A stretch of DNA of 20,247 nt from DATJSJ01 sp035504175 (GCA_035504175.1 DATJSJ010000111.1:1-20247), one strand, 5' to 3'. Positions 1 to 7,322 are shown, counted from the first letter of the stretch. Numbers and translations: made by a program. The notes: generated by a model from the letters alone, not told the origin.

Positions 1-148
1 TGCGCCCGATCAGCGCCACCAGCTGCGCCCGCGAGGGCGGCGTTTTCAGATATTCGATGATTTGCGGCTCCTCGCCGCTGTTGCGGATCAGGGCAAGCAC
101 GTTGCGCGACGTGCCGCAGGCCGGGTTGTGATAGATCGTGACCGTCAT
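1..148 (-). CDS. arsC: Arsenate reductase, glutaredoxin-dependent ArsC family (3' part beyond window)
   Basis: Only the first 49 residues are inside the window. They begin MTVTIYHNPACGTSR, with the catalytic cysteine at residue 11 followed by the GTSR turn that holds arsenate in the R773-type ArsC/thioredoxin-fold family. This enzyme reduces As(V) to As(III) with glutathione and glutaredoxin in the cytoplasm, so that arsenite can be expelled. The ATG (cat at 146-148) overlaps the stop of the upstream gene as ATGA, so translation is coupled and this is the fourth gene of the ars operon. The truncation is caused by the window edge, not by a mutation. An arsenite exporter would be expected further left but cannot be seen. 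The family call is secure; completeness cannot be judged. Confidence 0.9.
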   Translation of the reverse strand, partial: MTVTIYHNPACGTSRNVLALIRNSGEEPQIIEYLKTPPSRAQLVALIGR

Positions 149-666
149 GCGACCCGGTCCGCGGCGGCGTCGGGCCGCATCCGGCCGATCGCATCGACCT
201 GCCGCTTGAGCGAGATGCGATCGAGCGCGTCGACGGGCAGCGCCACGAACGCCTTGATCCGGTTTTCGAGAGCGCGCAGGACGTCCCGGAACGCCTGCCA
301 CCGCTCGATGTCGCCCGCGACGGCCGCCGGGTCGGGCAGGCCCCAATGCGCCGTCATGGGCTGGCCCGGCCAGGCCGGGCAGGTCTCGCCCGCCGCCTGA
401 TCGCAGACGGTGAACACGAAATCCATCACCGGCGCGTCGGGCCGGGCGAATTCGTCCCAGCTCTTGCTGCGCAGCCCTTCGGTCGGCAGATCGAGGGCGT
501 ACAGCAGCTTCAGCGCGAAGGGATGCACCGCGCCCCTCGGGACACTGCCCGCGCTGAATCCGCGGAACCGGCCCCGTCCCCAATGGTTCAGCAGCGACTC
601 GGCCAGAATGCTCCGTGCGGAATTGCCGGTGCAGAGAAACAGGACATTGAAGGGCGCGCGCGTCAT
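145..666 (-). CDS. arsC: Arsenate reductase, low-molecular-weight phosphatase type
   Basis: The 173-residue protein starts with a beta strand leading into the P-loop LCTGNSARS (C12-x5-R18), the nucleophile loop of low-molecular-weight tyrosine phosphatases and phosphatase-type ArsC enzymes. The redox cysteines follow at C88 (TVCDQAAGETCP) and C96, and the WPGQPMTAHWGLPDP stretch is typical of the arsenate-reductase branch rather than true protein phosphatases. It should reduce arsenate to arsenite by a cysteine relay. The start is the ATG whose first bases overlap the stop of the arsI-like gene (ATGA, 663-666), and its own stop overlaps the next arsC start (145-148). A C-terminal extension of about 30 residues after the core (from VALPVDALDR on) is common in proteobacterial members. 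Having this type beside a glutaredoxin-type ArsC gives two reductases with different electron donors. Confidence 0.93.
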   Translation of the reverse strand: MTRAPFNVLFLCTGNSARSILAESLLNHWGRGRFRGFSAGSVPRGAVHPFALKLLYALDLPTEGLRSKSWDEFARPDAPVMDFVFTVCDQAAGETCPAWPGQPMTAHWGLPDPAAVAGDIERWQAFRDVLRALENRIKAFVALPVDALDRISLKRQVDAIGRMRPDAAADRVA

Positions 667-1166
667 GCGGCCGCTCCGCAGCAGGGCGCCGCGGCCGCCA
701 GCTCGGGCTTCGGCGCGCAGCAGGCGCCTTGCGGCGTCGCGTCCGTGCAGCAGGCCGAGGCGGCGACGCGAATGGGACCGAGATCTATGTCGTCGCCGTA
801 CACCGTGCTGTCGCCCGTGGTGAGGAACGTCTCCCACGCGACGCCCTGCGGGTCGGCGATCCACGCCTTTTCCGACTGCGCGTAGCAGCAGACCGTGGCG
901 CCTTCCTCCAGCACCGGCCGGTCGGCCTGTTGCAGCCGATCGTAAACGTCGTGCAGCTCGTCGGCCGTCTCGACCTGAATGCCGAAATGGTCGAGCCCGG
1001 TCCGGCCGCTGCGCGTCGAGATGGCGAAGTTGACGCGCGGATCGTCCAGCATCCATTTCGCATAGTCCGGCTTGACGACGGCCGGCCCGGCCGCGAACAG
1101 CGTGCTGTAGAACCGGACGGAGTGCGGAATGTCCTCGACGGACACGTGGACGTGCAGGCGCTTCAT
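663..1166 (-). CDS. arsI: ArsI/CadI-family dioxygenase (candidate C-As lyase) with cysteine-rich tail
   Basis: This 167-residue protein has the vicinal-oxygen-chelate fold typical of ArsI/CadI. Candidate Fe(II) ligands are H5, H60 (GLDHFGI) and E112 (AWETF), and the vicinal pair C93-C94 (TVCCYA) matches the position that binds trivalent aromatic or methyl arsenicals in ArsI. ArsI cleaves the carbon-arsenic bond of organoarsenicals such as MAs(III) and roxarsone(III). Past the core, residues 139-163 add three more CC pairs (C139/C140, C149/C150, C162/C163), probably extra As(III)/metal binding. Start and stop both lie in ATGA overlaps with arsR and arsC. Many proteins of this family are annotated only as cadmium-induced CadI, so the organoarsenical activity is inferred from conserved residues and the ars context. 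Confidence 0.85.
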   Translation of the reverse strand: MKRLHVHVSVEDIPHSVRFYSTLFAAGPAVVKPDYAKWMLDDPRVNFAISTRSGRTGLDHFGIQVETADELHDVYDRLQQADRPVLEEGATVCCYAQSEKAWIADPQGVAWETFLTTGDSTVYGDDIDLGPIRVAASACCTDATPQGACCAPKPELAAAAPCCGAAA

Positions 1167-1519
1167 TGGCGCGTTCCTTCCTTGGCCGGAATGAGAGAGG
1201 AGCCGTCGCAGACGCCGACACCGCAGGCGGCCGGGTCGCCCTGACAGCAGTTTTCCGTCAGGTAGCCGAGCAACGCGTTCATGACCGGGTACTCGGCCGC
1301 ATAGATCAGCGAGCGCCCGTCGCGGCGAAACGTAACGAGGCCCGCCTGCCTGAGCTGGTTCAGGTGGAAGGACAGGGTTGCCGAGGGCAGACCCAGCCGC
1401 TCCCCGATCCGACCGGCCGGCAGGCCCTCGGTCCCCGCCTGCACCAGCAGGCGGAAGATATCGAGGCGGGAGTCCTGCGCGAGGGCCGCCAGGGCCGCGA
1501 TGGCGGATGACTTCTCCAT
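1163..1519 (-). CDS. arsR: ArsR/SmtB-family arsenite-responsive repressor
   Basis: The 118-residue winged-helix repressor opens MEKSSAIAALAALAQDSRLDIF. Its recognition helix is around residues 44-60 (LPSATLSFHLNQLRQAGL) and the wing is RRDGRSLIY. It lacks the classic ELCVCDL As(III) site in helix 4. Instead it carries C91-C92, C99 and C104 near the C terminus, like the Acidithiobacillus-type ArsR that binds arsenite through a CC...C cluster at the end of the protein. Arsenite binding should release DNA and open the whole operon. It is the first gene, joined to the arsI-like gene by an ATGA overlap. The start codon sits inside the operator dyad and only 2 nt after a GGAG, so the mRNA may be nearly leaderless. 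The protein start agrees well with the family length. Confidence 0.94.
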   Translation of the reverse strand: MEKSSAIAALAALAQDSRLDIFRLLVQAGTEGLPAGRIGERLGLPSATLSFHLNQLRQAGLVTFRRDGRSLIYAAEYPVMNALLGYLTENCCQGDPAACGVGVCDGSSLIPAKEGTRQ

Positions 1520-1541
1520 ATCTCCAGTAACATGGAGATAT
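1518..1541. promoter_or_regulatory. Probable ArsR operator (8+8 bp dyad)
   Basis: ATATCTCC (1518-1525) and GGAGATAT (1534-1541) form a perfect inverted repeat with an 8-nt spacer. It overlaps the arsR start codon (1517-1519) and the proposed -10 box. Size, symmetry and position fit an autoregulatory ArsR site; binding is inferred. Confidence 0.72.
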
Positions 1542-1557
1542 TGATGAGGAGCGTCAA
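1529..1557 (-). promoter_or_regulatory. Probable ars operon promoter
   Basis: On the minus strand a good -35 box TTGACG (1557-1552) is followed after 17 nt by CATGTT (1534-1529), a weak -10 of the kind seen at regulated ars/mer promoters. The expected start point, near 1522, is only a few bases before the arsR ATG at 1519. The -10 lies within the dyad, which explains repression by steric exclusion. Confidence 0.5.
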
Positions 1558-1850
1558 GCCCCCGCGCTCGTCGCGGAAGTCCGGATTTTCGCGGCCGGAC
1601 TCAGAAGTCAGCTCAATGCACGGCTTGGTTGGTGCAGGACCCCGGTGCCAATCGACGTTCTATCGGCTGCGAGCCTTGCTGCTTCCGGATTGCCGAATGC
1701 TTCCCAAGAGCGGATCGTCGTCGCTCCACCGCAAGCAGACATCGCCCATGGGATATCAGCGGCACCGCTGCCCGCCTCCCGCCGCGGACAGGGCTGCGGC
1801 GCGGCGGGCGCGGTTGGTCGCCGGAGGCGCGCGCTGCTAGCGTGCCACAG
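1558..1850. other. Spacer between divergent ars and Nudix operons
   Basis: This stretch of about 290 bp contains no gene I can support. It includes a short inverted repeat, AGTCCGG (1578-1584) with CCGGACT (1595-1601), just upstream of the ars -35 region. A 44-codon minus-strand frame (1608-1742, starting MSACGGATT) has no ribosome binding site and no recognisable product. Base composition is somewhat less GC-rich than the flanking genes, as expected for non-coding DNA here. The plus-strand promoter for the Nudix operon should lie in this stretch but I cannot pick it out. Confidence 0.4.
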
Positions 1851-2483
1851 ATGCTCTCCCTCCCCGCCCATCCCGATTTCGCCATCGCCTCGGACGAGAC
1901 CGTCTGGGACGGCCGCTTCCCGCTGCACGTCGTGCGCTTCCGCAACCGCCGCTTCGACGGGCAGATCTCCGGCGAGCGGGTCTGGGAATTGTGGCACCGC
2001 GGCCCGGCCGCCGCCCTGCTGCCCTACGACCCGGCGGCCGATGCGGTGGTGGTGATCGAGCAGCTTCGCCTGCCCGCGCTCGCCGCCGGCGTCGATCCGG
2101 TGATGGTGGAATTCCCGGCCGGGCTGTGCGACGCGGGCGAGGACGCGGCGGCGACGATATTGCGCGAGTCGCAGGAGGAAATGGGGCTCGTCCCGGACCG
2201 GCTGGAACCGATCGGCACCTTCGTCCTGACCCCGGGCGGCAGCGACGAAAGCTGCACGCTGTTCGCCGGCCGCGTCACCGCGCCGCCCGCCGACGCGGAC
2301 GGGATCGCCGCCGTGGGCTTCGGCCTGGCCTCGGAACACGAGGACATCCGCGTCCGGGTGCTGCCGGCGGCGCAGGCGATCGCGGCGGCGCTGGACGGGG
2401 CCTATCCCAATTCGGTCACGACGATCGGCCTGCTTTGGCTCGCCGCCCGCCGCGACTGGCTGCGCGCGCGGTGGCGGTCATGA
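1851..2483 (+). CDS. Nudix hydrolase, ADP-ribose pyrophosphatase type
   Basis: The 210-residue protein contains a complete Nudix box at residues 91-113: G-x5-E-x7-RESQEE-x-GL, with the RE..EE residues that bind the catalytic Mg ions. The preceding segment (AVVVIEQLRLP, then VMVEFPAG) and the following GTFVLTPGGSDE match the NudF/ADP-ribose pyrophosphatase branch, which splits ADP-ribose or related nucleotide sugars into AMP and a sugar phosphate. The ATG at 1851 gives the usual family length. There is no clear Shine-Dalgarno, and a GTG at 1842 in the same frame is an alternative. The stop overlaps the alaX start (ATGA, 2480-2483), so it is the first gene of a coupled group. Exact substrate is not determined by sequence. 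Confidence 0.88.
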   Translation: MLSLPAHPDFAIASDETVWDGRFPLHVVRFRNRRFDGQISGERVWELWHRGPAAALLPYDPAADAVVVIEQLRLPALAAGVDPVMVEFPAGLCDAGEDAAATILRESQEEMGLVPDRLEPIGTFVLTPGGSDESCTLFAGRVTAPPADADGIAAVGFGLASEHEDIRVRVLPAAQAIAAALDGAYPNSVTTIGLLWLAARRDWLRARWRS

Positions 2484-3202
2484 CCGCGCGGCTGTTCCTC
2501 GACGATCCCACGCTCGCCGAGGCGACGGCGCGCGTGGTCGCGGCCGGGCCGGACGGAATCGTGCTCGACCGCACGCCGTTCTACGCCCGCAGCGGCGGCC
2601 AGCCGGGTGACACCGGCCGGCTGGTCTGGGACGGCGGCGAGACCACGATCGTCGATACGGTCAAAGGCGAGGGCGAGGCAATCCTGCACCTGCCCGCTCC
2701 CGACGCCGCCCTGCCGCCACCTGGCGCCGCGGTCACCGCAGTGATCGACTGGCCGCGCCGCTACGCGCTGATGCGCATGCACACCAGCCTGCACCTGCTG
2801 TGCAGCGTCCTGCCCGGCGCCGGGGTCACCGGCGGGCAGATCGGGGCGGAGCGGTCGCGGCTCGATTTCGACCTGCCGGCGCCGCCGCCGCGCGACGAGC
2901 TGGAGGCGCGTCTTGCCGCAGCGATCGCCGCCGACCACCCGGTCAGCGCCGAATGGGTGGACGAGGCGGTGCTCGACCGCCAGCCGGATCTGGTGCGCAC
3001 CCTCTCGGTCAAGCCGCCGCGCGGCAGCGGCCGGCTGCGCCTGGTGCGGATCGGCGCCGGCGCGCCACCGGTCGATCTGCAGCCCTGCGGCGGCACGCAT
3101 GTCGCCCGCACCGGCGAGATCGGCCGCGTCCAGGTGGTGAAGCTGGAGAGCAAGGGACGGCAGAACCGGCGCATCGTGCTGGCCCTGGCGGAGGGCGTGT
3201 GA
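2480..3202 (+). CDS. alaX: Alanyl-tRNA editing protein AlaX
   Basis: The 240-residue stand-alone editing domain resembles the second additional domain of alanyl-tRNA synthetase. The zinc-site motifs are intact: H101-x3-H105 (HTSLHLL) and C203-x3-H207 (CGGTHV). It hydrolyses Ser-tRNA(Ala) or Gly-tRNA(Ala) and so prevents serine being read as alanine. The N-terminal beta-barrel part carries the typical FYARSGGQPGDTG stretch (residues 34-46), placing it with the longer AlaX forms. Its ATG overlaps the Nudix stop and its TGA overlaps the GTG of the sulfurtransferase, so the three proteins are likely made in similar amounts. A longer upstream extension of the frame is ruled out because it would run through the Nudix gene. 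Confidence 0.92.
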   Translation: MTARLFLDDPTLAEATARVVAAGPDGIVLDRTPFYARSGGQPGDTGRLVWDGGETTIVDTVKGEGEAILHLPAPDAALPPPGAAVTAVIDWPRRYALMRMHTSLHLLCSVLPGAGVTGGQIGAERSRLDFDLPAPPPRDELEARLAAAIAADHPVSAEWVDEAVLDRQPDLVRTLSVKPPRGSGRLRLVRIGAGAPPVDLQPCGGTHVARTGEIGRVQVVKLESKGRQNRRIVLALAEGV

Positions 3203-4041
3203 TCCCCGATCTGGTGACGACGGAATGGCTGGCCGCCGCGCTCGACGCCCCGGACCTGATCCTGTTCGACGCGAGCTGGTACCTGCCGGCGGAGCGGCGC
3301 GACGCGCGCGGCGAGTTCCGCCGCGCCCACATCCCCGGCGCGCAGTTCTTCGACATCGACGCGGTCGCCGATCCCGAGGGCCGGCTGCCGCACATGGTGC
3401 CGAGCCAGGCCCGCTTCGCGCGGATGATGGGCGAGCTCGGCGTCTCGAACGCGAGCCGGGTGGTGTTCTACGACCAGAAGGGCATCTTCTCGGCGCCGCG
3501 CGGCTGGTGGCTGATGCGCCTGTTCGGCCATGACGCGGTCGCGGTGCTGCAGGGCGGCCTGCCGCAATGGGTCCGCGAACGACGACCGGTGCAGATGGGC
3601 GAGCCGGAAGCGCTGCCACTCGGCGATTTCGTGCCCTCCTTCCGTGCCGGCATGCTGCGCGGCCTCGGCGACATGCGCGCCAATCTCGCAACCGGCGCGG
3701 AGCTGGTGCTGGACGCCCGATCCGCCGGCCGCTTCACCGCGACCGAGCCGGAGGCGCGGCCCGGGCTGCGCGGCGGCCATATTCCCGGCAGCCGCAGCCT
3801 GCCCTTCACCGAGCTGCTGCAGCCCGATCTGCGCGGCTATCTCGATCCGGCGGCGCTGCGCGCGCGCTTCGCCCGGGCCGGCGCCGACGGCAGCCGGCCG
3901 GTGGTGACGAGCTGCGGCAGCGGCCTGACCGCGGCTGTGCTGAGCCTGGGGATGCGCCTCGCCGGCCTGCCGAACGGTGCGCTGTATGACGGGTCCTGGA
4001 CGGAATGGGCTGGGCGACCCGATACCCCGGTCGAGACGTAG
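3199..4041 (+). CDS. sseA: 3-mercaptopyruvate sulfurtransferase (two rhodanese domains)
   Basis: The 280-residue protein has two rhodanese domains: an inactive N-terminal one (about 1-130, with RAHIPGAQFFDID and YDQKGIFSAPRGWW) and an active C-terminal one (about 150-275, GGHIPGSRSLPF). The catalytic loop is C239-GSGLTA. The CGSG(V/L)TA form marks mercaptopyruvate sulfurtransferases rather than thiosulfate rhodaneses. The enzyme moves sulfur from 3-mercaptopyruvate to thiols or cyanide in cysteine breakdown. The start is a GTG that overlaps the alaX stop as GTGA (3199-3202); no earlier in-frame start is reasonable. The position just before metC fits a role in sulfur amino-acid metabolism. Family assignment is secure; the physiological acceptor is unknown. 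Confidence 0.92.
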   Translation: MIPDLVTTEWLAAALDAPDLILFDASWYLPAERRDARGEFRRAHIPGAQFFDIDAVADPEGRLPHMVPSQARFARMMGELGVSNASRVVFYDQKGIFSAPRGWWLMRLFGHDAVAVLQGGLPQWVRERRPVQMGEPEALPLGDFVPSFRAGMLRGLGDMRANLATGAELVLDARSAGRFTATEPEARPGLRGGHIPGSRSLPFTELLQPDLRGYLDPAALRARFARAGADGSRPVVTSCGSGLTAAVLSLGMRLAGLPNGALYDGSWTEWAGRPDTPVET

Positions 4042-4077
4042 GGCGGAATGACCCCGGATCCATCAGAGCGTTCCGCC
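4042..4077. repeat. Inverted repeat between sseA and metC
   Basis: GGCGGAA (4042-4048) and TTCCGCC (4071-4077) are perfect 7-bp inverted arms around a 22-nt loop, starting directly after the sseA stop. There is a short T run at 4085-4088 but no real terminator tail. It may be a weak transcript-processing hairpin within the operon or chance. Confidence 0.3.
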
Positions 4078-4154
4078 GCAGCCATGTTTTGTCGCGCGAG
4101 CCGGACCCGGGGCGATGGCACCCGCGGTGATCGCGCCCTGACGCCGCGGAGAGC

Positions 4155-5384
4155 ATGACCCGAATGCCCGACGATCACCGGCCGGCCCGCACCGGACTCG
4201 CCACCCGCCTGTCGCATCTCGGCCGCGCCGGCACGCATGTCCACGGCTTCGTCAACCCGCCGGTGATGCGCGGCTCGACCGTGCTCTATCCGTCCTGCGA
4301 GGCGAAGCGCGCGATCGGGCGCCGCCGGCTGGAGCCGGAGCTGATCTACGGCACGATGGGCAGCCCGACGCATTTCGCGCTCCAGGAGGCGATCGCCGAG
4401 ATCGAGGGCGGCACGCAGTGCCAGGTGGTGGGCACCGGGCTCGCCGCGATCACCACGCCGCTGCTCGCCTTCCTGCAGGCGGGCGATCACTGCCTGGTGC
4501 CGGACAGCGTCTACGGGCCGACCCGCGCCTTCTGCGACGGCATGCTGCAGCGTCTCGGCATTGCCACGACGTACTACCCGCCGGAGCTGGACGCGGACGG
4601 CGTCACCGCGCTGCTCAGGCCGGAGACCCGCGTCGTGTTCGCGGAAAGTCCCGGCAGCCACACGTTCGAGATGCAGGATGTGCCGATGCTGGCGCGCGTC
4701 GCGCACGCGCACGGCGCCAAGCTGCTGATGGACAATACCTGGGGCATCCGCTCCTTCCAGCCGTTCGCGCATGGCGTCGACGTCTCGATCCAGGCGCTGA
4801 CGAAATACGTGGGCGGGCATTCGGACATTCTGCTCGGCGCGGTCACGGTCGCCGATCCGGCGGATTGGGAGCGCGTCCGCACCACCACGCTGCAGCTCGG
4901 CCAGTACGCGAGCCCCGATGATTGCTGGCTGGCGCTGCGCGGGCTGCGCACGCTCGGGGTGCGGATGGAGCGGCAGATGCGCTCCGGCCTGGAGATCGCG
5001 GCCTGGTTCGCCGCGCGATCCGAAGTGCTGCGGGTGCTGCACCCGGCGCTGCCCGGCGCGCCCGGTCATGCGCTGTGGAAGCGGGATTTCACCGGTGCCT
5101 GCTCGCTGTTCGGCGTGGTGTTCCGGCCGGACTATGCGTCCGCGGCGGTCGAGGCGATGATCGACGCGCTGTCGCTGTTCGGCATCGGCGCGTCCTGGGG
5201 CGGGTTCGAGAGCCTCGCTCTGCCGACGCGCGGGGCGATCGTGCGCACCGCCGGGACCGGCGATTTCGGCGGCCCGATCGCGCGGTTCCATATCGGGCTG
5301 GAAGAGCCGGCCGATCTGATCGCCGATCTCGAGCGAGGGCTCGCGGTGCTGCGCGACTGGCGGGAGCTGCCGCCGGAGGAATGA
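4155..5384 (+). CDS. metC: Cystathionine beta-lyase (Cys/Met PLP enzyme)
   Basis: The 409-residue type-I PLP enzyme belongs to the Cys/Met metabolism family. The cofactor lysine is K217 in ALTKYVGGHSD; D193 in LMDNTW pairs with the pyridine nitrogen, and Y120 in DSVYGP stacks on the ring. The wording of the active site (YGTMGSPTHFALQ, GGHSDILLGAV and SWGGFESL) is that of the MetC/cystathionine beta-lyase branch. It splits cystathionine into homocysteine, pyruvate and ammonia in methionine synthesis, and may act on cysteine as well. The ATG at 4155 has GGAG at 4148-4151, which is close; ATG 4164 is the alternative and changes only three residues. It follows sseA by 113 bp on the same strand and is probably co-transcribed. 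Confidence 0.92.
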   Translation: MTRMPDDHRPARTGLATRLSHLGRAGTHVHGFVNPPVMRGSTVLYPSCEAKRAIGRRRLEPELIYGTMGSPTHFALQEAIAEIEGGTQCQVVGTGLAAITTPLLAFLQAGDHCLVPDSVYGPTRAFCDGMLQRLGIATTYYPPELDADGVTALLRPETRVVFAESPGSHTFEMQDVPMLARVAHAHGAKLLMDNTWGIRSFQPFAHGVDVSIQALTKYVGGHSDILLGAVTVADPADWERVRTTTLQLGQYASPDDCWLALRGLRTLGVRMERQMRSGLEIAAWFAARSEVLRVLHPALPGAPGHALWKRDFTGACSLFGVVFRPDYASAAVEAMIDALSLFGIGASWGGFESLALPTRGAIVRTAGTGDFGGPIARFHIGLEEPADLIADLERGLAVLRDWRELPPEE

Positions 5385-5417
5385 CGCCGGCGGGATGCCG
5401 CGGCTCGGGCCGAGGCC

Positions 5418-7199
5418 TCAGCCAAGGCGGGTGAAGCCGTCGGGGCTCCACGCCTCGCTGCCGACCCCGTGATGGACGAAGAACAGGCCGTCCGGATCGT
5501 AGCGCTGCTTCACCGCGAGCAGCCGCTGGTAATTCGCGCCCCAATAGGCGTGCTGCCAGTCGCGGTCGAAATAGCTCGCCTCGGACGCGTATGATCCGGC
5601 ATCCGGCACCAGTGCCCGCAATTCCTGCATGCCACGAGCGACCCGGGCGGCGCGCGCGCGGCCGCCGACGAGATCGGGCTCGTGTCCGGGGATGCCGGGA
5701 TAGGCCGGTGGTGCCGTGCTGGCGCTGATCGCCAGGGCGAAGGCGTCGAGCACCGCCGGGTTGACCGCCGTATCGCGTGCCGCCGCCACCGCGTCGTCCG
5801 GCGCGCCGGCCAGGCCCTTGTTGAAATGCAGCGACACGTGCCAGTGGCGCGCCGCCCGGACCAGCGCGTCGACGAACCGCTCCCGCGCCTCCGGCCGAAG
5901 CAGGCCGGACGGCAGCCAGATCGACTCGTAGGCGTCGATGAACCAGCCGGCCTCGGCGCGGTTGCCGGCCCAGTAGACGTTGTCGGGCGAGGCGCCGGGG
6001 CGGTCATCGGAGAGAACGATTCCCGGCTGGCGGCGCAGGAAGGCCGGATCCCAGAGCCGCCGTGCCGGGAGCGCGACGATGCCGGGCTCGGGTATGAGGG
6101 TGAAGTCGGTCGGGGACGCGGCGACCCAGTCGAGCAGCGGCTGCCAGGTGGATCGGGCGGTCTGCTGATCGAGCCCCTGGAACAGCATCATGATCTGCAG
6201 CGCGTTGTCCGGACGGAACCGCGCCTGCTCGCCCCAATGCGGGTTGTACAGGTGCTCCGCGTAGAACGTCATGAACTGCCCGGCCAAGCGCCGGAACGCC
6301 GCGTCGGACCGGGCCTTGATGGTCAGGGCGACGATGCCGAACCAGGTCGGCAGGATGCGGGTGCGCAGGGTCAACCGGGTGATCACGCCGAGGCTGTTGC
6401 CGGCGCCCTTGAGACCCCAGAACAGGTCCGGGTCGCGGCATTCGTTGACCACCCGGATGCGGCCGTCGGCGGTGACGACCTCCGCTTCCAGCAGCGCGCC
6501 GGCGGCGATGCCAAAGGCTTTCGAGAAGCTGCCGAATCCGCCGCCCTGGATCAGCCCGGCGACGCCCACCGTGGCGCAGCCGCCGCCCTGGACGTAGCGG
6601 CCGGCGCGGACCGTCACCGCCTCATAGGTGTGCATCCAGATCGCGCCGGCGCCGATGCTGACCGCCGGTGCCGGCGCGGTCGCGCAGCCGGCGGGCACGA
6701 AGGCGTCGTGCAGGGTGATCGCCCGCATCGGGCGGGTCCAGACCAGCAGCGAATCGGCCGCGTTGGAGGTGCCCTGATAGCTGTGGCCGCCGCCTTTCAC
6801 CACGAGCCGCAGCCGGTGCCGGGCCGCGAATTCGACCGCGGCGGCGACGTCCGAGGCGTCCTCGGCGGCGACCGCATAGATGCTGGGCTCGGATACCCAG
6901 GCGTCCAGCCAGCCGAGGGTTTGCGTCAGTCCCGCGGTATCGCCGATCGCGTAGGGATTGCTCAGCGTCCGGAACAGCGCCTGGCACGCCGCATCATCGG
7001 CCGATCGGCATGGCGCGAAGGGTGGCAGCACGCGGATGAGTTGCCCACGCAGCCGGGCCTGGAGGCCGGACCACTCTGCCGGGGTCGGCCAGCCGGGCTC
7101 GCCGGGACGCACGCGGCGAAACGGCGGCGCTGCGGCAAGCCGCCGGCCGGCGAGAAACGGGGCGGCGGCGATGCCGCTCAGCACGGTTCTTCGCTGCAC
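5418..7199 (-). CDS. Exported BBE-like FAD-linked oxidase with bicovalent flavin site
   Basis: This is a protein of about 593 residues. An N-terminal MQRRTVLSGIAAAPFLAG looks like a twin-arginine-type export signal, with cleavage likely near LAAA (residues 21-24). The FAD_binding_4 domain (about 105-290) has KGGGHSYQGTS with H139 and YVQGGGCATVG with C208. These are the two residues that carry FAD in bicovalent berberine-bridge and gluco-oligosaccharide oxidases. The BBE C-terminal motif YWGANYQRLLAVKQRYDPDGLFFVHHGVG is complete. It should oxidise an alcohol or sugar outside the cytoplasm with O2. I chose the GTG at 7199 because AGGAG (7207-7211) lies 7 nt upstream; GTG 7202 or ATG 7256 are possible but the latter lengthens the region before the signal. 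It is a single gene, convergent with metC; its substrate is unknown. Confidence 0.88.
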   Translation of the reverse strand: MQRRTVLSGIAAAPFLAGRRLAAAPPFRRVRPGEPGWPTPAEWSGLQARLRGQLIRVLPPFAPCRSADDAACQALFRTLSNPYAIGDTAGLTQTLGWLDAWVSEPSIYAVAAEDASDVAAAVEFAARHRLRLVVKGGGHSYQGTSNAADSLLVWTRPMRAITLHDAFVPAGCATAPAPAVSIGAGAIWMHTYEAVTVRAGRYVQGGGCATVGVAGLIQGGGFGSFSKAFGIAAGALLEAEVVTADGRIRVVNECRDPDLFWGLKGAGNSLGVITRLTLRTRILPTWFGIVALTIKARSDAAFRRLAGQFMTFYAEHLYNPHWGEQARFRPDNALQIMMLFQGLDQQTARSTWQPLLDWVAASPTDFTLIPEPGIVALPARRLWDPAFLRRQPGIVLSDDRPGASPDNVYWAGNRAEAGWFIDAYESIWLPSGLLRPEARERFVDALVRAARHWHVSLHFNKGLAGAPDDAVAAARDTAVNPAVLDAFALAISASTAPPAYPGIPGHEPDLVGGRARAARVARGMQELRALVPDAGSYASEASYFDRDWQHAYWGANYQRLLAVKQRYDPDGLFFVHHGVGSEAWSPDGFTRLG

Positions 7200-7322
7200 C
7201 ACGCAACTCCTGGATGGGATCGCGACATCGACCAACCGGGCATCGATCGCCGGCATACGATGCCATAGGACAGCACGGGTCGCGCCCGAATTCTCGCGGC
7301 CGCCACTGCCCGCTTCGCCTTT

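Noticed and set aside
1..148. Apparent truncated arsC as a pseudogene
   Set aside because: The frame is open and the active site intact; it is cut only by the window edge.
1608..1742. Minus-strand frame of 44 codons (MSACGGATT...) in the ars/Nudix spacer
   Set aside because: No ribosome binding site, no domain and no supporting context. Kept only as a note in the spacer entry.
3837..5291. Open minus-strand frame of 484 codons opposite metC
   Set aside because: Low-complexity Arg/Ala/Gly-rich translation, no recognisable fold, and it lies wholly antisense to a convincing PLP enzyme. Such frames are expected in high-GC DNA.
7113..7126. GGCGAAACGGCGGC inside the FAD oxidase gene, similar to part of the shared operator block
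   Set aside because: It lacks the TTCG half-site, lies within coding sequence and is not near a promoter.
5682..7268. Open plus-strand frame of 528 codons opposite the FAD oxidase
   Set aside because: The minus-strand protein has all catalytic and covalent-flavin motifs, while the plus-strand translation is rich in R, G, D and Q without any domain.
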